24,166 nucleotides of DNA from an archaeon. GTDB taxonomy: Archaea > Nanobdellota > Nanobdellia > Pacearchaeales > GW2011-AR1. The DNA lies in the NCBI GenBank assembly GCA_027318675.1, contig DAHVOT010000004.1, positions 1-24,166 of the forward strand, read 5' to 3'. Each line of letters starts with the position of its first letter. Position 1 is the stretch's first letter. The notes beneath the pieces are model-generated. The model was given only the letters and a program-made list of their open reading frames with translations, was not told the DNA's origin and did no database searches. Position numbers and translations under genes: made by a program. Below are positions 1-5,987 of this stretch, one piece after another.

Positions 1-724
1 TGAAAATCTTTCTCCCTTCCAAATTAAGAAACACTCTAGAATCGCTCTTTTTTACCTTGATGATGCAAAAAATAAGATCATTAATTTCTTCAAATTCTAT
101 CTTAAGATAAGCGCTTAATCTGTTATAGATTTTAGAAGGAAAATATGGTCTGATAATATCATCAATAATCATTCTTTTATAACCATCTTTGCTTGCATCT
201 TTACCCTGACATTTTAATTTTGCCAAATCTCCCTCAATTCCTGCAAAAATAAAATTATTAGAAGAATCTTTTTTTTCTTTTATTCCTATTACAAGATTTC
301 CTCCTTCAGAATTCATGAGGGCCGCAATTGAACGTGCAATTATAACCTTAGAAGCTTTGTGTCTGTAAGTATGTAAATCATAAGACTTGCTTTCTTTTAT
401 CTCTAATTCTGTTTTATTCAAGCTCCAAAGTGCATCAGATTTAAACTCAACTCTGTTATTTTCTCCTTTCTTAACTAAATCCTCTATCTCACTTATTGGT
501 TTATCAGAGAGAATTCTCTTTACTCTTCCTACTTCCCCTGTTTTTAGAATAACCATCATTCCCTGCTTATCAAACTCTTTTCTGCTTCCAATATCTTCTA
601 TTATCCCTCTTGCCAACTTTAATCTTGGAGTTATAATCTCGACTTGCATTCCTTTTTTTAAGTTTTTAAGGTATTGCCCATCTTTATTGTCTTTATACTC
701 TTTATCTTGGTTTGGTATTGCCAT
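1..724 (-). CDS. YwbE-like / AlbA_2 (Schlafen-type) fusion protein, C-terminus cut by window edge
   Basis: About 241 residues are visible with no stop before position 1, so the gene is partial. It starts with ATG at 722-724. Residues about 20-70 (LKKGMQVEIITPRLKLARG ... GEVGRVKRI) resemble the small YwbE (DUF2196) domain, a predicted nucleic-acid-associated fold. Residues about 88-170 match the AlbA_2 domain (PF04326, found in Schlafen-type proteins): an EFK motif at 93-95 followed by NSEGGNLVIGIKE at 138-150 and FAGIEGD at 160-166. AlbA_2 proteins are usually predicted regulators or nucleic-acid-binding proteins, and some Schlafens are RNases. The coupling of both domains is seen directly; the role in RNA or DNA binding is inferred. 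A TATA-like box on the minus strand at 744-753 lies about 24 nt before the ATG, so the transcript is probably leaderless. What follows AlbA_2 cannot be seen. Confidence 0.75.
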   Translation of the reverse strand, partial: MAIPNQDKEYKDNKDGQYLKNLKKGMQVEIITPRLKLARGIIEDIGSRKEFDKQGMMVILKTGEVGRVKRILSDKPISEIEDLVKKGENNRVEFKSDALWSLNKTELEIKESKSYDLHTYRHKASKVIIARSIAALMNSEGGNLVIGIKEKKDSSNNFIFAGIEGDLAKLKCQGKDASKDGYKRMIIDDIIRPYFPSKIYNRLSAYLKIEFEEINDLIFCIIKVKKSDSRVFLNLEGRKIF

Positions 725-814
725 TTAACTTTGTTTAGAATTTATATATAAAAGCTTAAGCTATCTTTTTAAAATAGTGAATAAAAACAAAATCATTTTT
801 CAATATAAAATAGG

Positions 815-1024
815 TTATTCACCAAATAAATCTTTGATATTATCTCCAACTTGTCCGATTACATTTCTATGCCATTTCCAGCATAAAACACTGCCGTCTT
901 CTCCAATTCCAAAATCACAATCTGTTCCTATTTTTGCAGATTCAGAGCTTCCAATAAGCCCCCAGACTAAAAGCACTGTAACTACAACAACAACTGCAAT
1001 TAGGATTTTAGTTGATGTTTTCAT
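815..1024 (-). CDS. Small membrane-anchored or secreted protein, unknown function
   Basis: This 69-residue protein has one hydrophobic helix at residues about 6-26 (ILIAVVVVVTVLLVWGLIG) after a short basic start (MKTSTK). A short extracytoplasmic part follows with two cysteines, in DCDFGIGEDGSVLC, which could form a disulfide, and an amphipathic end IKDLFGE. I do not recognise the family. It starts at ATG 1022-1024, and a TATA-like box (TTTATAAATA on the plus strand, 1046-1055) lies about 26 nt upstream, immediately after the stop codon of the neighbouring pilin-like gene. It therefore seems to have its own leaderless promoter. An overlapping plus-strand reading frame has no promoter or domain and is probably a shadow. 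Confidence 0.65.
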   Translation of the reverse strand: MKTSTKILIAVVVVVTVLLVWGLIGSSESAKIGTDCDFGIGEDGSVLCWKWHRNVIGQVGDNIKDLFGE

Positions 1025-1055
1025 AGAAAGTTAAATTAAAAGTTGTTTATAAATA

Positions 1056-1610
1056 TTAACAAAAAAGTCCTCTAAAGAAAGGAGGGTCCTTTATTCTAAC
1101 AGAAAAAGTAGTTGAGCCGTATAAAACTCCTTGGCTTTCTACATTTATTCTATATTTTAAACTACATGAAGGAGCATCTTTAGGAATCTTGAATTCTATT
1201 ACATCTGCGTAAGAACTTCCTCCTGCAATATTTACATTAGTAGTTCTGCTTGTTATGATATATTCTCTTGCTTCTGCTTGTGTTATATCACAATCTTGTA
1301 AATCTAAAATATCTACAGTATATCTGAAAGAAGAACTTGTAGATTTTTGCTCGTTTTTTATAGAAAACCCAACCCCATAATAAGATTGTTTAGGTATTTC
1401 ATTTGTAATTTCTTTCACAACAACATTTCCTTCTTGTTCTGAATACAATGCTTGCAATTCGCTCATTCCTAAATCAGAAGCAGCTTCTACTCCCAATACT
1501 GCCTTGCACATAGACATTCTTATGAATAAAACGCCCATAGTTAATAAAACTAAAGCAAGTATTATCACAATTGTAGTAGAAATAACTAATTCTACACCTT
1601 TTTTATTCAT
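1056..1610 (-). CDS. Prepilin-like (class III signal) secreted protein
   Basis: With the start at ATG 1610 the protein has 184 residues and begins MNKKGVELVISTTIVIILAL. This is a prepilin-like leader: a short basic stretch ending in KKG, a glutamate a few residues after the predicted cut, then a continuous hydrophobic helix to about residue 30. Such proteins are processed by archaeal prepilin peptidase and assemble into, or associate with, type IV pilus-like surface structures (family knowledge). The rest looks beta-rich and exported, and ends in PPFFRGLFC. An upstream in-frame ATG at 1631 would add seven residues, but the TATA box at 1633-1640 almost touches it. A start at 1610 places the box 27 nt upstream, like its neighbours. 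Two similar leaders occur at 10549-11771. Confidence 0.75.
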   Translation of the reverse strand: MNKKGVELVISTTIVIILALVLLTMGVLFIRMSMCKAVLGVEAASDLGMSELQALYSEQEGNVVVKEITNEIPKQSYYGVGFSIKNEQKSTSSSFRYTVDILDLQDCDITQAEAREYIITSRTTNVNIAGGSSYADVIEFKIPKDAPSCSLKYRINVESQGVLYGSTTFSVRIKDPPFFRGLFC

Positions 1611-1632
1611 TAAATAAACAAGAGTTTGCATT

Positions 1633-1640
1633 TTATAAAT
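1633..1640 (-). promoter_or_regulatory. TATA box that decides the start of the pilin-like gene
   Basis: On the minus strand this reads ATTTATAA. Its centre lies 27 nt before ATG 1610 but only a few nt before the alternative ATG 1631. This selects the downstream start and makes the mRNA leaderless. Confidence 0.6.
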
Positions 1641-1641
1641 A

Positions 1642-2133
1642 TTAAGATTTGTTTTCCATCATTTTCTTGAACTTATTTCTGTATCTTTTTCCTATTATAA
1701 AACCTAAACACTCTTTTGAACCGCACTTACAAGGATGATCTTGATAATCATTTAAATCATAATCATAATCATAGTTTAATTCTTCTCCTTTCTTTATGTC
1801 TCTTTTTGAAAATATCCAAATTCTATTGTTTATTATATCGTAATCACAGTTTGGACTGCAAGAATGATTAATGTATTTTGCAGGATTCCAGGAAACATTT
1901 CCATCAATATCTTGTTTTTTGTTTAATTGAAATATGTAAACTGCTCCTGCACCTGTCTCTTTGGATTTTTTTAATTGTTCTTCATATATTCTTAGTCCTT
2001 CTTTACAAGAAACAATCTTGCCTACGTATTCTATTATTCTTGTTCCCTTAGGAATATCCTTTCTTGCAAAAACTCCTTTTCCATGAACTTTGGAATTTCT
2101 GACAATGTAAAGAGGCAATTTTTTATTTTTCAT
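1642..2133 (-). CDS. SET-domain protein lysine methyltransferase
   Basis: This 163-residue protein is essentially a bare SET domain with post-SET zinc site. Visible motifs are KVHGKGVFA (residues 15-23) for AdoMet binding, YINHSCSPNC (87-96), GEELNYDYDYD (116-126) with the catalytic tyrosine region, and a post-SET cysteine cluster CKCGSKEC (135-142) that with C92 or C96 would bind zinc. SET proteins transfer a methyl group from AdoMet to protein lysines. In archaea the targets are mostly unknown chromatin or housekeeping proteins, so the substrate here is not predictable. Start ATG 2131-2133 has a TATA-like box (GGTTTAAAAG on the plus strand, about 2152-2161) about 24 nt upstream. It ends just before the TATA box of the next minus-strand gene. 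Confidence 0.88.
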   Translation of the reverse strand: MKNKKLPLYIVRNSKVHGKGVFARKDIPKGTRIIEYVGKIVSCKEGLRIYEEQLKKSKETGAGAVYIFQLNKKQDIDGNVSWNPAKYINHSCSPNCDYDIINNRIWIFSKRDIKKGEELNYDYDYDLNDYQDHPCKCGSKECLGFIIGKRYRNKFKKMMENKS

Positions 2134-2273
2134 CAGGAGAAAAATAAAACTTGGTTTAAAAGCCTTTAGAGATACATCTAAACTACTAGATTATATTTAA
2201 AAAAATAAATCCCACCCTCCTAGCCCTGATAAAAAAATAATTAATAACAACAAAACATATCAGTTTAGTTTTG

Positions 2274-2402
2274 TTATTCAGAGGTCTCTTCAGTAGATTC
2301 TTCGTTTACTTCTTCTACTTCTTCTTCCTCTGTTGGACTTTCTGAAGTTTCTTCTTGAGTTTCTTCAGTAGTTTCCTCTTGTTTTTCTGTTTCTTCTTCC
2401 AT
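2274..2402 (-). CDS. Glu/Thr-rich acidic 42-residue peptide
   Basis: This is a 42-residue ORF that starts MEEETEKQEETTEETQEE and contains more than 20 glutamates with Thr and Ser, only one lysine and no hydrophobic core, so it should be disordered and highly acidic. A TATA-like box (CTATAAAAGG on the plus strand, 2423-2432) lies about 25 nt before ATG 2402, matching the leaderless pattern of the proven genes in this window. It is too short to be assigned by homology. It could be a free acidic peptide, or low-complexity DNA that happens to be open. The promoter spacing makes expression plausible. Confidence 0.5.
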   Translation of the reverse strand: MEEETEKQEETTEETQEETSESPTEEEEVEEVNEESTEETSE

Positions 2403-2482
2403 AGATGCTAACACAAATGAAACTATAAAAGGCTTTCTAACTGAATAAATTCACACATCAAATAAGAAATTCAAAATTAATT

Positions 2483-3046
2483 TTATTTAGATAATCTTCC
2501 TGGAACTCGCTTTGGTCTTAATAGCTCATAATTATTTTTTCTTACAGACCTCACATCCTCAACAGTAAAAAATGCTTTAGGGTTGACTTCTTTCATTATC
2601 TTAAATATTTTTTTCAGCTCTTTTCTTTTAACAACAGAAAGTATCATCTTTACATCTGATTCTTTATCTCCGCTATACCCATCTATTATTGTAAGAGAAT
2701 AATTATTTTTCCTTAACTCATTTATTAACTTCTTTGAGTTCTTTCTTATGATTATCCTTATTAAAGCATTCCCTATAGATATTTTTTCATCCAAGAGTAT
2801 TCCAACATAATTTCCTGCAGCAAACCCCCCCGCGTAAGCAAGTATCAACCAGGGATTGGAAAAATCAGACCAGATTTGATTTATTGCCAAAAGCCAGATT
2901 AAAACTTCAAAAAAACCTGTAAACAAAGACAAAAATTTAAATCCCTTTGAGATAAAGATTATTCTTATTGTACCAAGACTTACGTCTATTACTCTTGCAA
3001 AAAATATCAGCAACGGCAAGATTGCATATGAAAACACCTCTCCCAT
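2483..3046 (-). CDS. UPF0316 (DUF5698/DUF2179) membrane protein
   Basis: This 187-residue protein has an N-terminal membrane domain with about three helices (residues about 5-22, 36-56 and 63-83), including the family-like stretch FFARVIDVSLGTIRIIFISK. The C-terminal soluble part (about residues 90-180) resembles DUF2179, a small ligand- or protein-binding domain also found at the end of YitT-like proteins. This is the arrangement of the UPF0316 family found across bacteria and archaea; the molecular function is not known. It is of normal length for the family. It starts at ATG 3044-3046, with a TATA-like tract (ATTAATATATATAAAGG) just upstream. Confidence 0.8.
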   Translation of the reverse strand: MGEVFSYAILPLLIFFARVIDVSLGTIRIIFISKGFKFLSLFTGFFEVLIWLLAINQIWSDFSNPWLILAYAGGFAAGNYVGILLDEKISIGNALIRIIIRKNSKKLINELRKNNYSLTIIDGYSGDKESDVKMILSVVKRKELKKIFKIMKEVNPKAFFTVEDVRSVRKNNYELLRPKRVPGRLSK

Positions 3047-3119
3047 AATAAGATTTATTGATTAATATATATAAAGGTTATCTTGAAGATTTAAAATAGA
3101 GAATAGTGTAACAAATGTT

Positions 3120-3437
3120 TCAAAATAAATTATTAAATGCTATTAAAGAAGTAAAAATTATAAGAGTTATAAGTAGTATTATTCCAATAGTATAACCTAA
3201 TAATCTAACTGCTTCTTTCTTTTTCCCATCTATGTACAGCATTACTGGCTTTCCAAAAACTAAAAACCCTGTTATTGCTGCAGAACATACAAACAGCAAA
3301 AGTACAGAAGTTATAACAAATATTGTATCTTCTTTTGGAGTAATATCTTGCATAGAAAACATAAAAGATGCTACAAGGATTATATATGCAACAGTTCCAA
3401 GAGCATTAATTAAAGCTCTTTTTATTATTTTTGCCAT
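3120..3437 (-). CDS. Small three-helix membrane protein, unknown function
   Basis: With the start at ATG 3437 it has 105 residues: MAKIIKRALINALGTVAYII and three hydrophobic helices (about residues 10-30, 38-60 and 77-98), separated by a short acidic loop and a basic loop (DGKKKEAVR). I do not recognise the family, although proteins of this size and topology are frequent in DPANN genomes. A longer reading from 3479 exists, but the clear TATA box at 3457-3468 lies inside that extension and 25 nt before ATG 3437, so the shorter form is preferred. Confidence 0.65.
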   Translation of the reverse strand: MAKIIKRALINALGTVAYIILVASFMFSMQDITPKEDTIFVITSVLLLFVCSAAITGFLVFGKPVMLYIDGKKKEAVRLLGYTIGIILLITLIIFTSLIAFNNLF

Positions 3438-3456
3438 AATAATTTGAATATGCTTG

Positions 3457-3468
3457 TTTATATAAATA
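3457..3468 (-). promoter_or_regulatory. TATA box deciding the start at 3437
   Basis: The plus strand reads TTTATATAAATA. Its centre is 25 nt from ATG 3437, so the longer ORF that contains it is not the expressed form. Confidence 0.55.
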
Positions 3469-3485
3469 TAATGCCTCACGATTAC

Positions 3486-3513
3486 TTAATCCTAAGGATT
3501 AATGCCCCGCGAA
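3486..3513. repeat. Left copy of an imperfect repeat resembling the tRNA-Arg 3' end and trailer
   Basis: TTAATCCTAAGGATTAA followed by TGCCCCGCGAA resembles TTAACCTTAAGTAACA followed by TGCCCCCGCGAA at 4896-4923, where the GC-rich part is the 3' end of tRNA-Arg (minus strand). It is followed by a near-palindrome TTAACCTTAGGTTAA at about 3519-3533. GC-rich strings are rare in this sequence, so the match is notable, but with mismatches it may still be chance. Confidence 0.35.
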
Positions 3514-3583
3514 ATATTTAACCTTAGGTTAATGTTCTCCCGTTAAATTTTTAAAGATGTAAATAGTATAATAATTAGGTGAT

Positions 3584-3603
3584 ACTTCAATCTTGATTGA
3601 AGT
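3584..3603. promoter_or_regulatory. Perfect 9-bp inverted repeat upstream of the secreted-protein gene
   Basis: ACTTCAATC-TT-GATTGAAGT. It sits about 40 nt before ATG 3643 and about 10 nt upstream of the TATA-like stretch CATTTAAAAATAGG (from about 3612). The position suits an operator for a dimeric regulator. No poly-T tract follows directly, so a terminator role is less likely. Confidence 0.45.
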
Positions 3604-3642
3604 CTAAAAAGCATTTAAAAATAGGTTAAGATTAGGGAAATA

Positions 3643-4446
3643 ATGAATAAACAAATATTAATTTTGTTGGTAGCTGGTTTAATGATATTTACACTCGTAA
3701 GTGCAGATGTTATAACTCCAACAATCACCAAAGTCTATTTTGAACAAAATGGGCAACATTATGATGGTAAAATAGATTTTACTGTGAAAGGTTATGGATA
3801 TGCTACGGGTATGCCTGGAGATCCAAACTTTAATCCAAATAGAGCACAAGGAACTTATACTCCAGAAGTAGTTTTTTCTTTTTCTGCAACTTATAATGGT
3901 TATGGTAGTGAAATTCACGAGAATTATTATAGAAATTATGTTCATATAGATTATTATGAATTAGATGGAAAAACATCAGATGGTAAAACATTTATTATAA
4001 AGAATATAGAGTCTATTCCTACAAGTTGTGTTGATGTTAATCCAGAAGAAAATGAAGAATATCAGACATGTATGGCTAATTTAGTAAAACCTAATTTTGT
4101 TGACGCTTCAACTCAACCTGTTGGAACAACAAGAGAAGATTATATGGGTAGAATTTGGACTAAGGGAAGTGATGGATGGACTTCTCCAGATGCTCCCGGA
4201 ACAGTATGGGAAGACATAATGTGGGATGAAACAGACAAGGATGTTTATGCTTACAATGAAGCAAAGAAAACATGTGAAGAAATTTTAGATAATCTTTATG
4301 ATAGTGAAGACTATTATGAACAGAAATGTGAATTAAGATTTAATCTAGATGACGCAGACTGGAATTATCCTCCCAAACAGGTAAGAAAAGGATTTTGGGA
4401 ATCTATCTCTTGTTTTTTCAAGAAACTATTCGACAAGAGTTGTTAA
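3643..4446 (+). CDS. Secreted protein with Sec signal peptide and FF..LF..C tail, unknown function
   Basis: The 267-residue product begins with a clear signal peptide (MNKQILILLVAGLMIFTLVSA, cut predicted near residue 21). The mature part is rich in Tyr, Asp and Gly and seems beta-rich at first (residues about 22-110), with cysteines at about 127, 142, 204 and 221 that may pair. It ends in a short amphipathic segment, FWESISCFFKKLFDKSC. I do not recognise a domain. The next gene starts two nt after its stop, so the two are surely co-transcribed. Start ATG 3643 follows a TATA-like box at about 3611-3620 and an inverted repeat at 3584-3603 that could be an operator. Confidence 0.75.
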   Translation: MNKQILILLVAGLMIFTLVSADVITPTITKVYFEQNGQHYDGKIDFTVKGYGYATGMPGDPNFNPNRAQGTYTPEVVFSFSATYNGYGSEIHENYYRNYVHIDYYELDGKTSDGKTFIIKNIESIPTSCVDVNPEENEEYQTCMANLVKPNFVDASTQPVGTTREDYMGRIWTKGSDGWTSPDAPGTVWEDIMWDETDKDVYAYNEAKKTCEEILDNLYDSEDYYEQKCELRFNLDDADWNYPPKQVRKGFWESISCFFKKLFDKSC

Positions 4447-4447
4447 T

Positions 4448-4795
4448 ATGTTATTCGAAACAAGATTCTTAGTGTCTTTATTATTAACAGTAGTTATAGA
4501 GATTCCTATTTTATTAATTTCTCTAAAATGGCTCTTTAAGGAAAAAAAGAATTCTATTGGATATATTATTTTAGCTGGATTTTTAGCTTCTGCATTAACA
4601 CTACCTTACTTATGGTTTGTATTGCCTCCCTTTATTAAATTAAATTATTATATTTATGTTGGTGAGATATTAGTATTTTTAATAGAATCTTTAATCTACT
4701 ACAAAATATTAAGCATTAAATTTAGTAGGGCATTAATAATATCTTTTGTAGCTAATCTTGTTTCTTTTCTAGCAGGCTTAATTTTATTAAGTTAA
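4448..4795 (+). CDS. Four-helix membrane protein coupled to the secreted protein
   Basis: This 115-residue protein has four predicted membrane helices (about residues 5-27, 37-57, 66-86 and 92-113). Polar residues fall inside or at the edges of the helices: ETRF and E18 in helix 1, the segment LTLPYLWFVLPP in helix 2, and E72 and E79 in helix 3, followed by N103. Embedded acidic residues of this kind suggest more than a passive anchor. I know no named family for it. It begins two nt after the stop of the secreted-protein gene, and tight coupling suggests a joint function such as anchoring, maturation or sorting of that protein (inference). Confidence 0.7.
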   Translation: MLFETRFLVSLLLTVVIEIPILLISLKWLFKEKKNSIGYIILAGFLASALTLPYLWFVLPPFIKLNYYIYVGEILVFLIESLIYYKILSIKFSRALIISFVANLVSFLAGLILLS

Positions 4796-4895
4796 GTGCC
4801 CCCCAATTTTTCTCAAAAAATTACTAGTTAAACGCTACCCAAAACATGAAGTTCGTTGCTCCTCGAGCCTCAGCGTTGAGAGCATCTTGAGATTA

Positions 4896-4923
4896 TTAAC
4901 CTTAAGTAACATGCCCCCGCGAA
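4896..4923. repeat. Right copy of the imperfect repeat, overlapping the tRNA-Arg 3' end
   Basis: This is the partner of 3486-3513. From 4912 onward it lies within the tRNA-Arg gene (3' end on the minus strand), as expected for an attachment-site-like duplication, although the element between the copies carries no recognisable integrase. Confidence 0.35.
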
Positions 4924-4983
4924 GATTCGAACTCCGATTGTCCCGACCGCAACGAGAAGTTCTATCCGTTGAACTACAGGGGC
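4912..4983 (-). tRNA. tRNA-Arg(GCG)
   Basis: The minus strand folds into a 72-nt cloverleaf. The acceptor stem is GCCCCTG with CGGGGGC (one G-T pair), the D arm GTTC/GAAC, the anticodon stem TCTCG/CGGGA around the loop TTGCGGT (anticodon GCG, codon CGC, Arg), a four-base variable region, and the T arm CGGAG/CTTCG around TTCGAAT. The discriminator is A and CCA is not encoded. No intron is needed for the fold. CGC is a rare codon in such an AT-rich genome. Confidence 0.93.
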
Positions 4984-5009
4984 TTGATAATTCTTAGTAT
5001 CAGATGTTT

Positions 5010-5291
5010 TTAATTTTTTGGAGGATTTCCATCTGTATAACATTCATTGTTTACACATGAACAATCCCAAGCTCTAAAACACTCAGTTGTATCTGGATTT
5101 AAAGCTGCCCAATCAGAATTAACACATCCTCTTGAACATTGAGAAACACAATCTGAAGCTATATTACAGGAAAATTTATTGGTATTGTTATCCTTGAGTT
5201 TTGTTATAAAAGTTATAAGAAGTATACAACTAACAATTATAATTATAGATAATACAATTATCCATACGACTTTTTTTCTTTGTTTTAGCAT
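5010..5291 (-). CDS. Membrane-anchored disulfide-rich small protein
   Basis: This 93-residue protein has a basic start (MLKQRKK), one membrane helix at about residues 8-31 and an outward-facing domain with eight cysteines in about 50 residues: CNIASDC, QCSRGC, TECFRAWDCSC and VNNEC. The order suggests a compact fold held by four disulfides outside the cell. Small Cys-rich domains of this pattern are common in uncultured archaea; the function is unknown and I assign none. Start ATG 5289-5291 lies about 24 nt from a TATA-like box at 5311-5320 that can also serve the divergent gene at 5342. Confidence 0.7.
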   Translation of the reverse strand: MLKQRKKVVWIIVLSIIIIVSCILLITFITKLKDNNTNKFSCNIASDCVSQCSRGCVNSDWAALNPDTTECFRAWDCSCVNNECYTDGNPPKN

Positions 5292-5310
5292 TAATATTCC
5301 AGTACACTAA

Positions 5311-5320
5311 AATATAAAAA
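5311..5320. promoter_or_regulatory. Near-symmetric TATA box between divergent leaderless genes
   Basis: AATATAAAAA reads as a TATA box on both strands. Its centre is about 27 nt from ATG 5342 (plus) and about 24 nt from ATG 5291 (minus). No second box is seen in the 50-nt intergenic space, so it may direct transcription both ways. Confidence 0.5.
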
Positions 5321-5341
5321 CTTATTTCATAAAGTTATTTT

Positions 5342-5902
5342 ATGATTATTGGACTTACAGGAAGAATTGCAGGAGGAAAAGGGGTTGCTTCTGACTTTTT
5401 CAAGGAAAATGGATTTGAATATCTTTCTTTATCTAATGAGGTAAGAGAAGAGGCAAATAAAAGAAAAATTATCCATGAAAGAAAAGCATTACAAGATTTA
5501 GGAAATCTTATGAGAAAAGAAGAAGGTTCTGCTGTTCTTGCTAAAAAAGTTATAAAAAAAATCGACAAAAAGAAAAATTATGTTATAGATGGTATAAGGA
5601 ATTCTGGAGAAGTTGAAGAACTAAAAAAAGTTTTCAAAGGTAAATTTATACTTATCTCTGTTGATGCTGATTTGAAAATAAGATGGAGAAATGCTCAAAA
5701 TAGGGCAAAAGAAAGTGACCCAAAAACTTTTGAAGAATTCCTCGAAGCAGATAAAAGAGATTTTCAAGAAAACAGTGATAATGGACAACAAGTCAAGAAA
5801 TGTATGAGTATGGCAGATTATTATCTTTTAAATAATGGAACAATTCAAGAGTTAATAGCTCAATTAGAATTAGTTTATAAACAGTTAAATTCAGGAAATT
5901 AA
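5342..5902 (+). CDS. UPF0200-type P-loop kinase-like protein
   Basis: This 186-residue protein begins MIIGLTGRIAGGKGVASDFF, a Walker A loop (GRIAGGKG, residues 7-14) typical of nucleotide monophosphate or dephospho-CoA kinase folds. Further signs are YVIDGIRNSGEVEEL (about 80-94) for the Walker B/substrate region, a lid-like stretch RWRNAQNRAKESDPKTFEEF (about 114-133), and ADYYLLNNGTIQEL near the end. The order agrees with archaeal UPF0200, a family of predicted nucleoside or coenzyme kinases with unproven substrate. The length is normal. It is transcribed from the shared TATA box at 5311-5320 and is followed, eleven nt after its stop, by a copy of the start of the next gene. Confidence 0.8.
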   Translation: MIIGLTGRIAGGKGVASDFFKENGFEYLSLSNEVREEANKRKIIHERKALQDLGNLMRKEEGSAVLAKKVIKKIDKKKNYVIDGIRNSGEVEELKKVFKGKFILISVDADLKIRWRNAQNRAKESDPKTFEEFLEADKRDFQENSDNGQQVKKCMSMADYYLLNNGTIQELIAQLELVYKQLNSGN

Positions 5903-5913
5903 GGTAATATAAA

Positions 5914-5936
5914 ATGTTAATAGGATTAGTTGGTAA
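5914..5936 (+). repeat. Duplicated copy of the ychF-like gene start
   Basis: 23 nt match the true gene start (5988-6010) with three differences. Both encode MLIGLVG, and the three differences are synonymous. This copy runs into the hairpin at 5940-5960 and then a stop, and is out of frame with the real gene (offset 74 nt). It is a broken 5' duplicate. Confidence 0.6.
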
Positions 5937-5939
5937 TGG

Positions 5940-5960
5940 GGTTCTTTTAGAAAAAGAACC
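5940..5960 (+). repeat. Hairpin element A with short upstream ORF
   Basis: A perfect 9-bp stem GGTTCTTTT / AAAAGAACC with an AGA loop is followed by ACAATGGTAGAAA. The ATG at 5965 opens a nine-codon frame (MVEKEKRLC) that stops at 5994, overlapping the ATG of the YchF-type gene at 5988. An almost identical arrangement is at 7183-7219. Confidence 0.6.
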
Positions 5961-5987
5961 TACAATGGTAGAAAAGGAGAAAAGACT

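Noticed and set aside
387..728. Plus-strand frame of 113 codons
   Set aside because: It lies antisense to the YwbE/AlbA_2 coding sequence, is rich in Ser/Leu/Phe as antisense frames in AT-rich genes are, and has no promoter.
2208..2226. C-rich stretch CCCACCCTCCTAGCCC in an AT-rich gap
   Set aside because: It might be G-rich on the minus strand, but it has too few G runs for a quadruplex and no relation to a start codon or tRNA fold.
3480..3642. CRISPR-like or terminator repeats (TTAATCCTAAGGATTAA, TTAACCTTAGGTTAA)
   Set aside because: There are only two near-palindromes with different sequences, no regular spacing and no cas gene. They are kept only as part of the tRNA-end-like repeat.
4800..4911. 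Possible small RNA: inverted pairs AACGCT (4834-4839)/AGCGTT (4872-4877), TGCT/AGCA and CTCA/TGAG before tRNA-Arg
   Set aside because: The pairs conflict with each other and no C/D or H/ACA boxes fit. The region stays unassigned.
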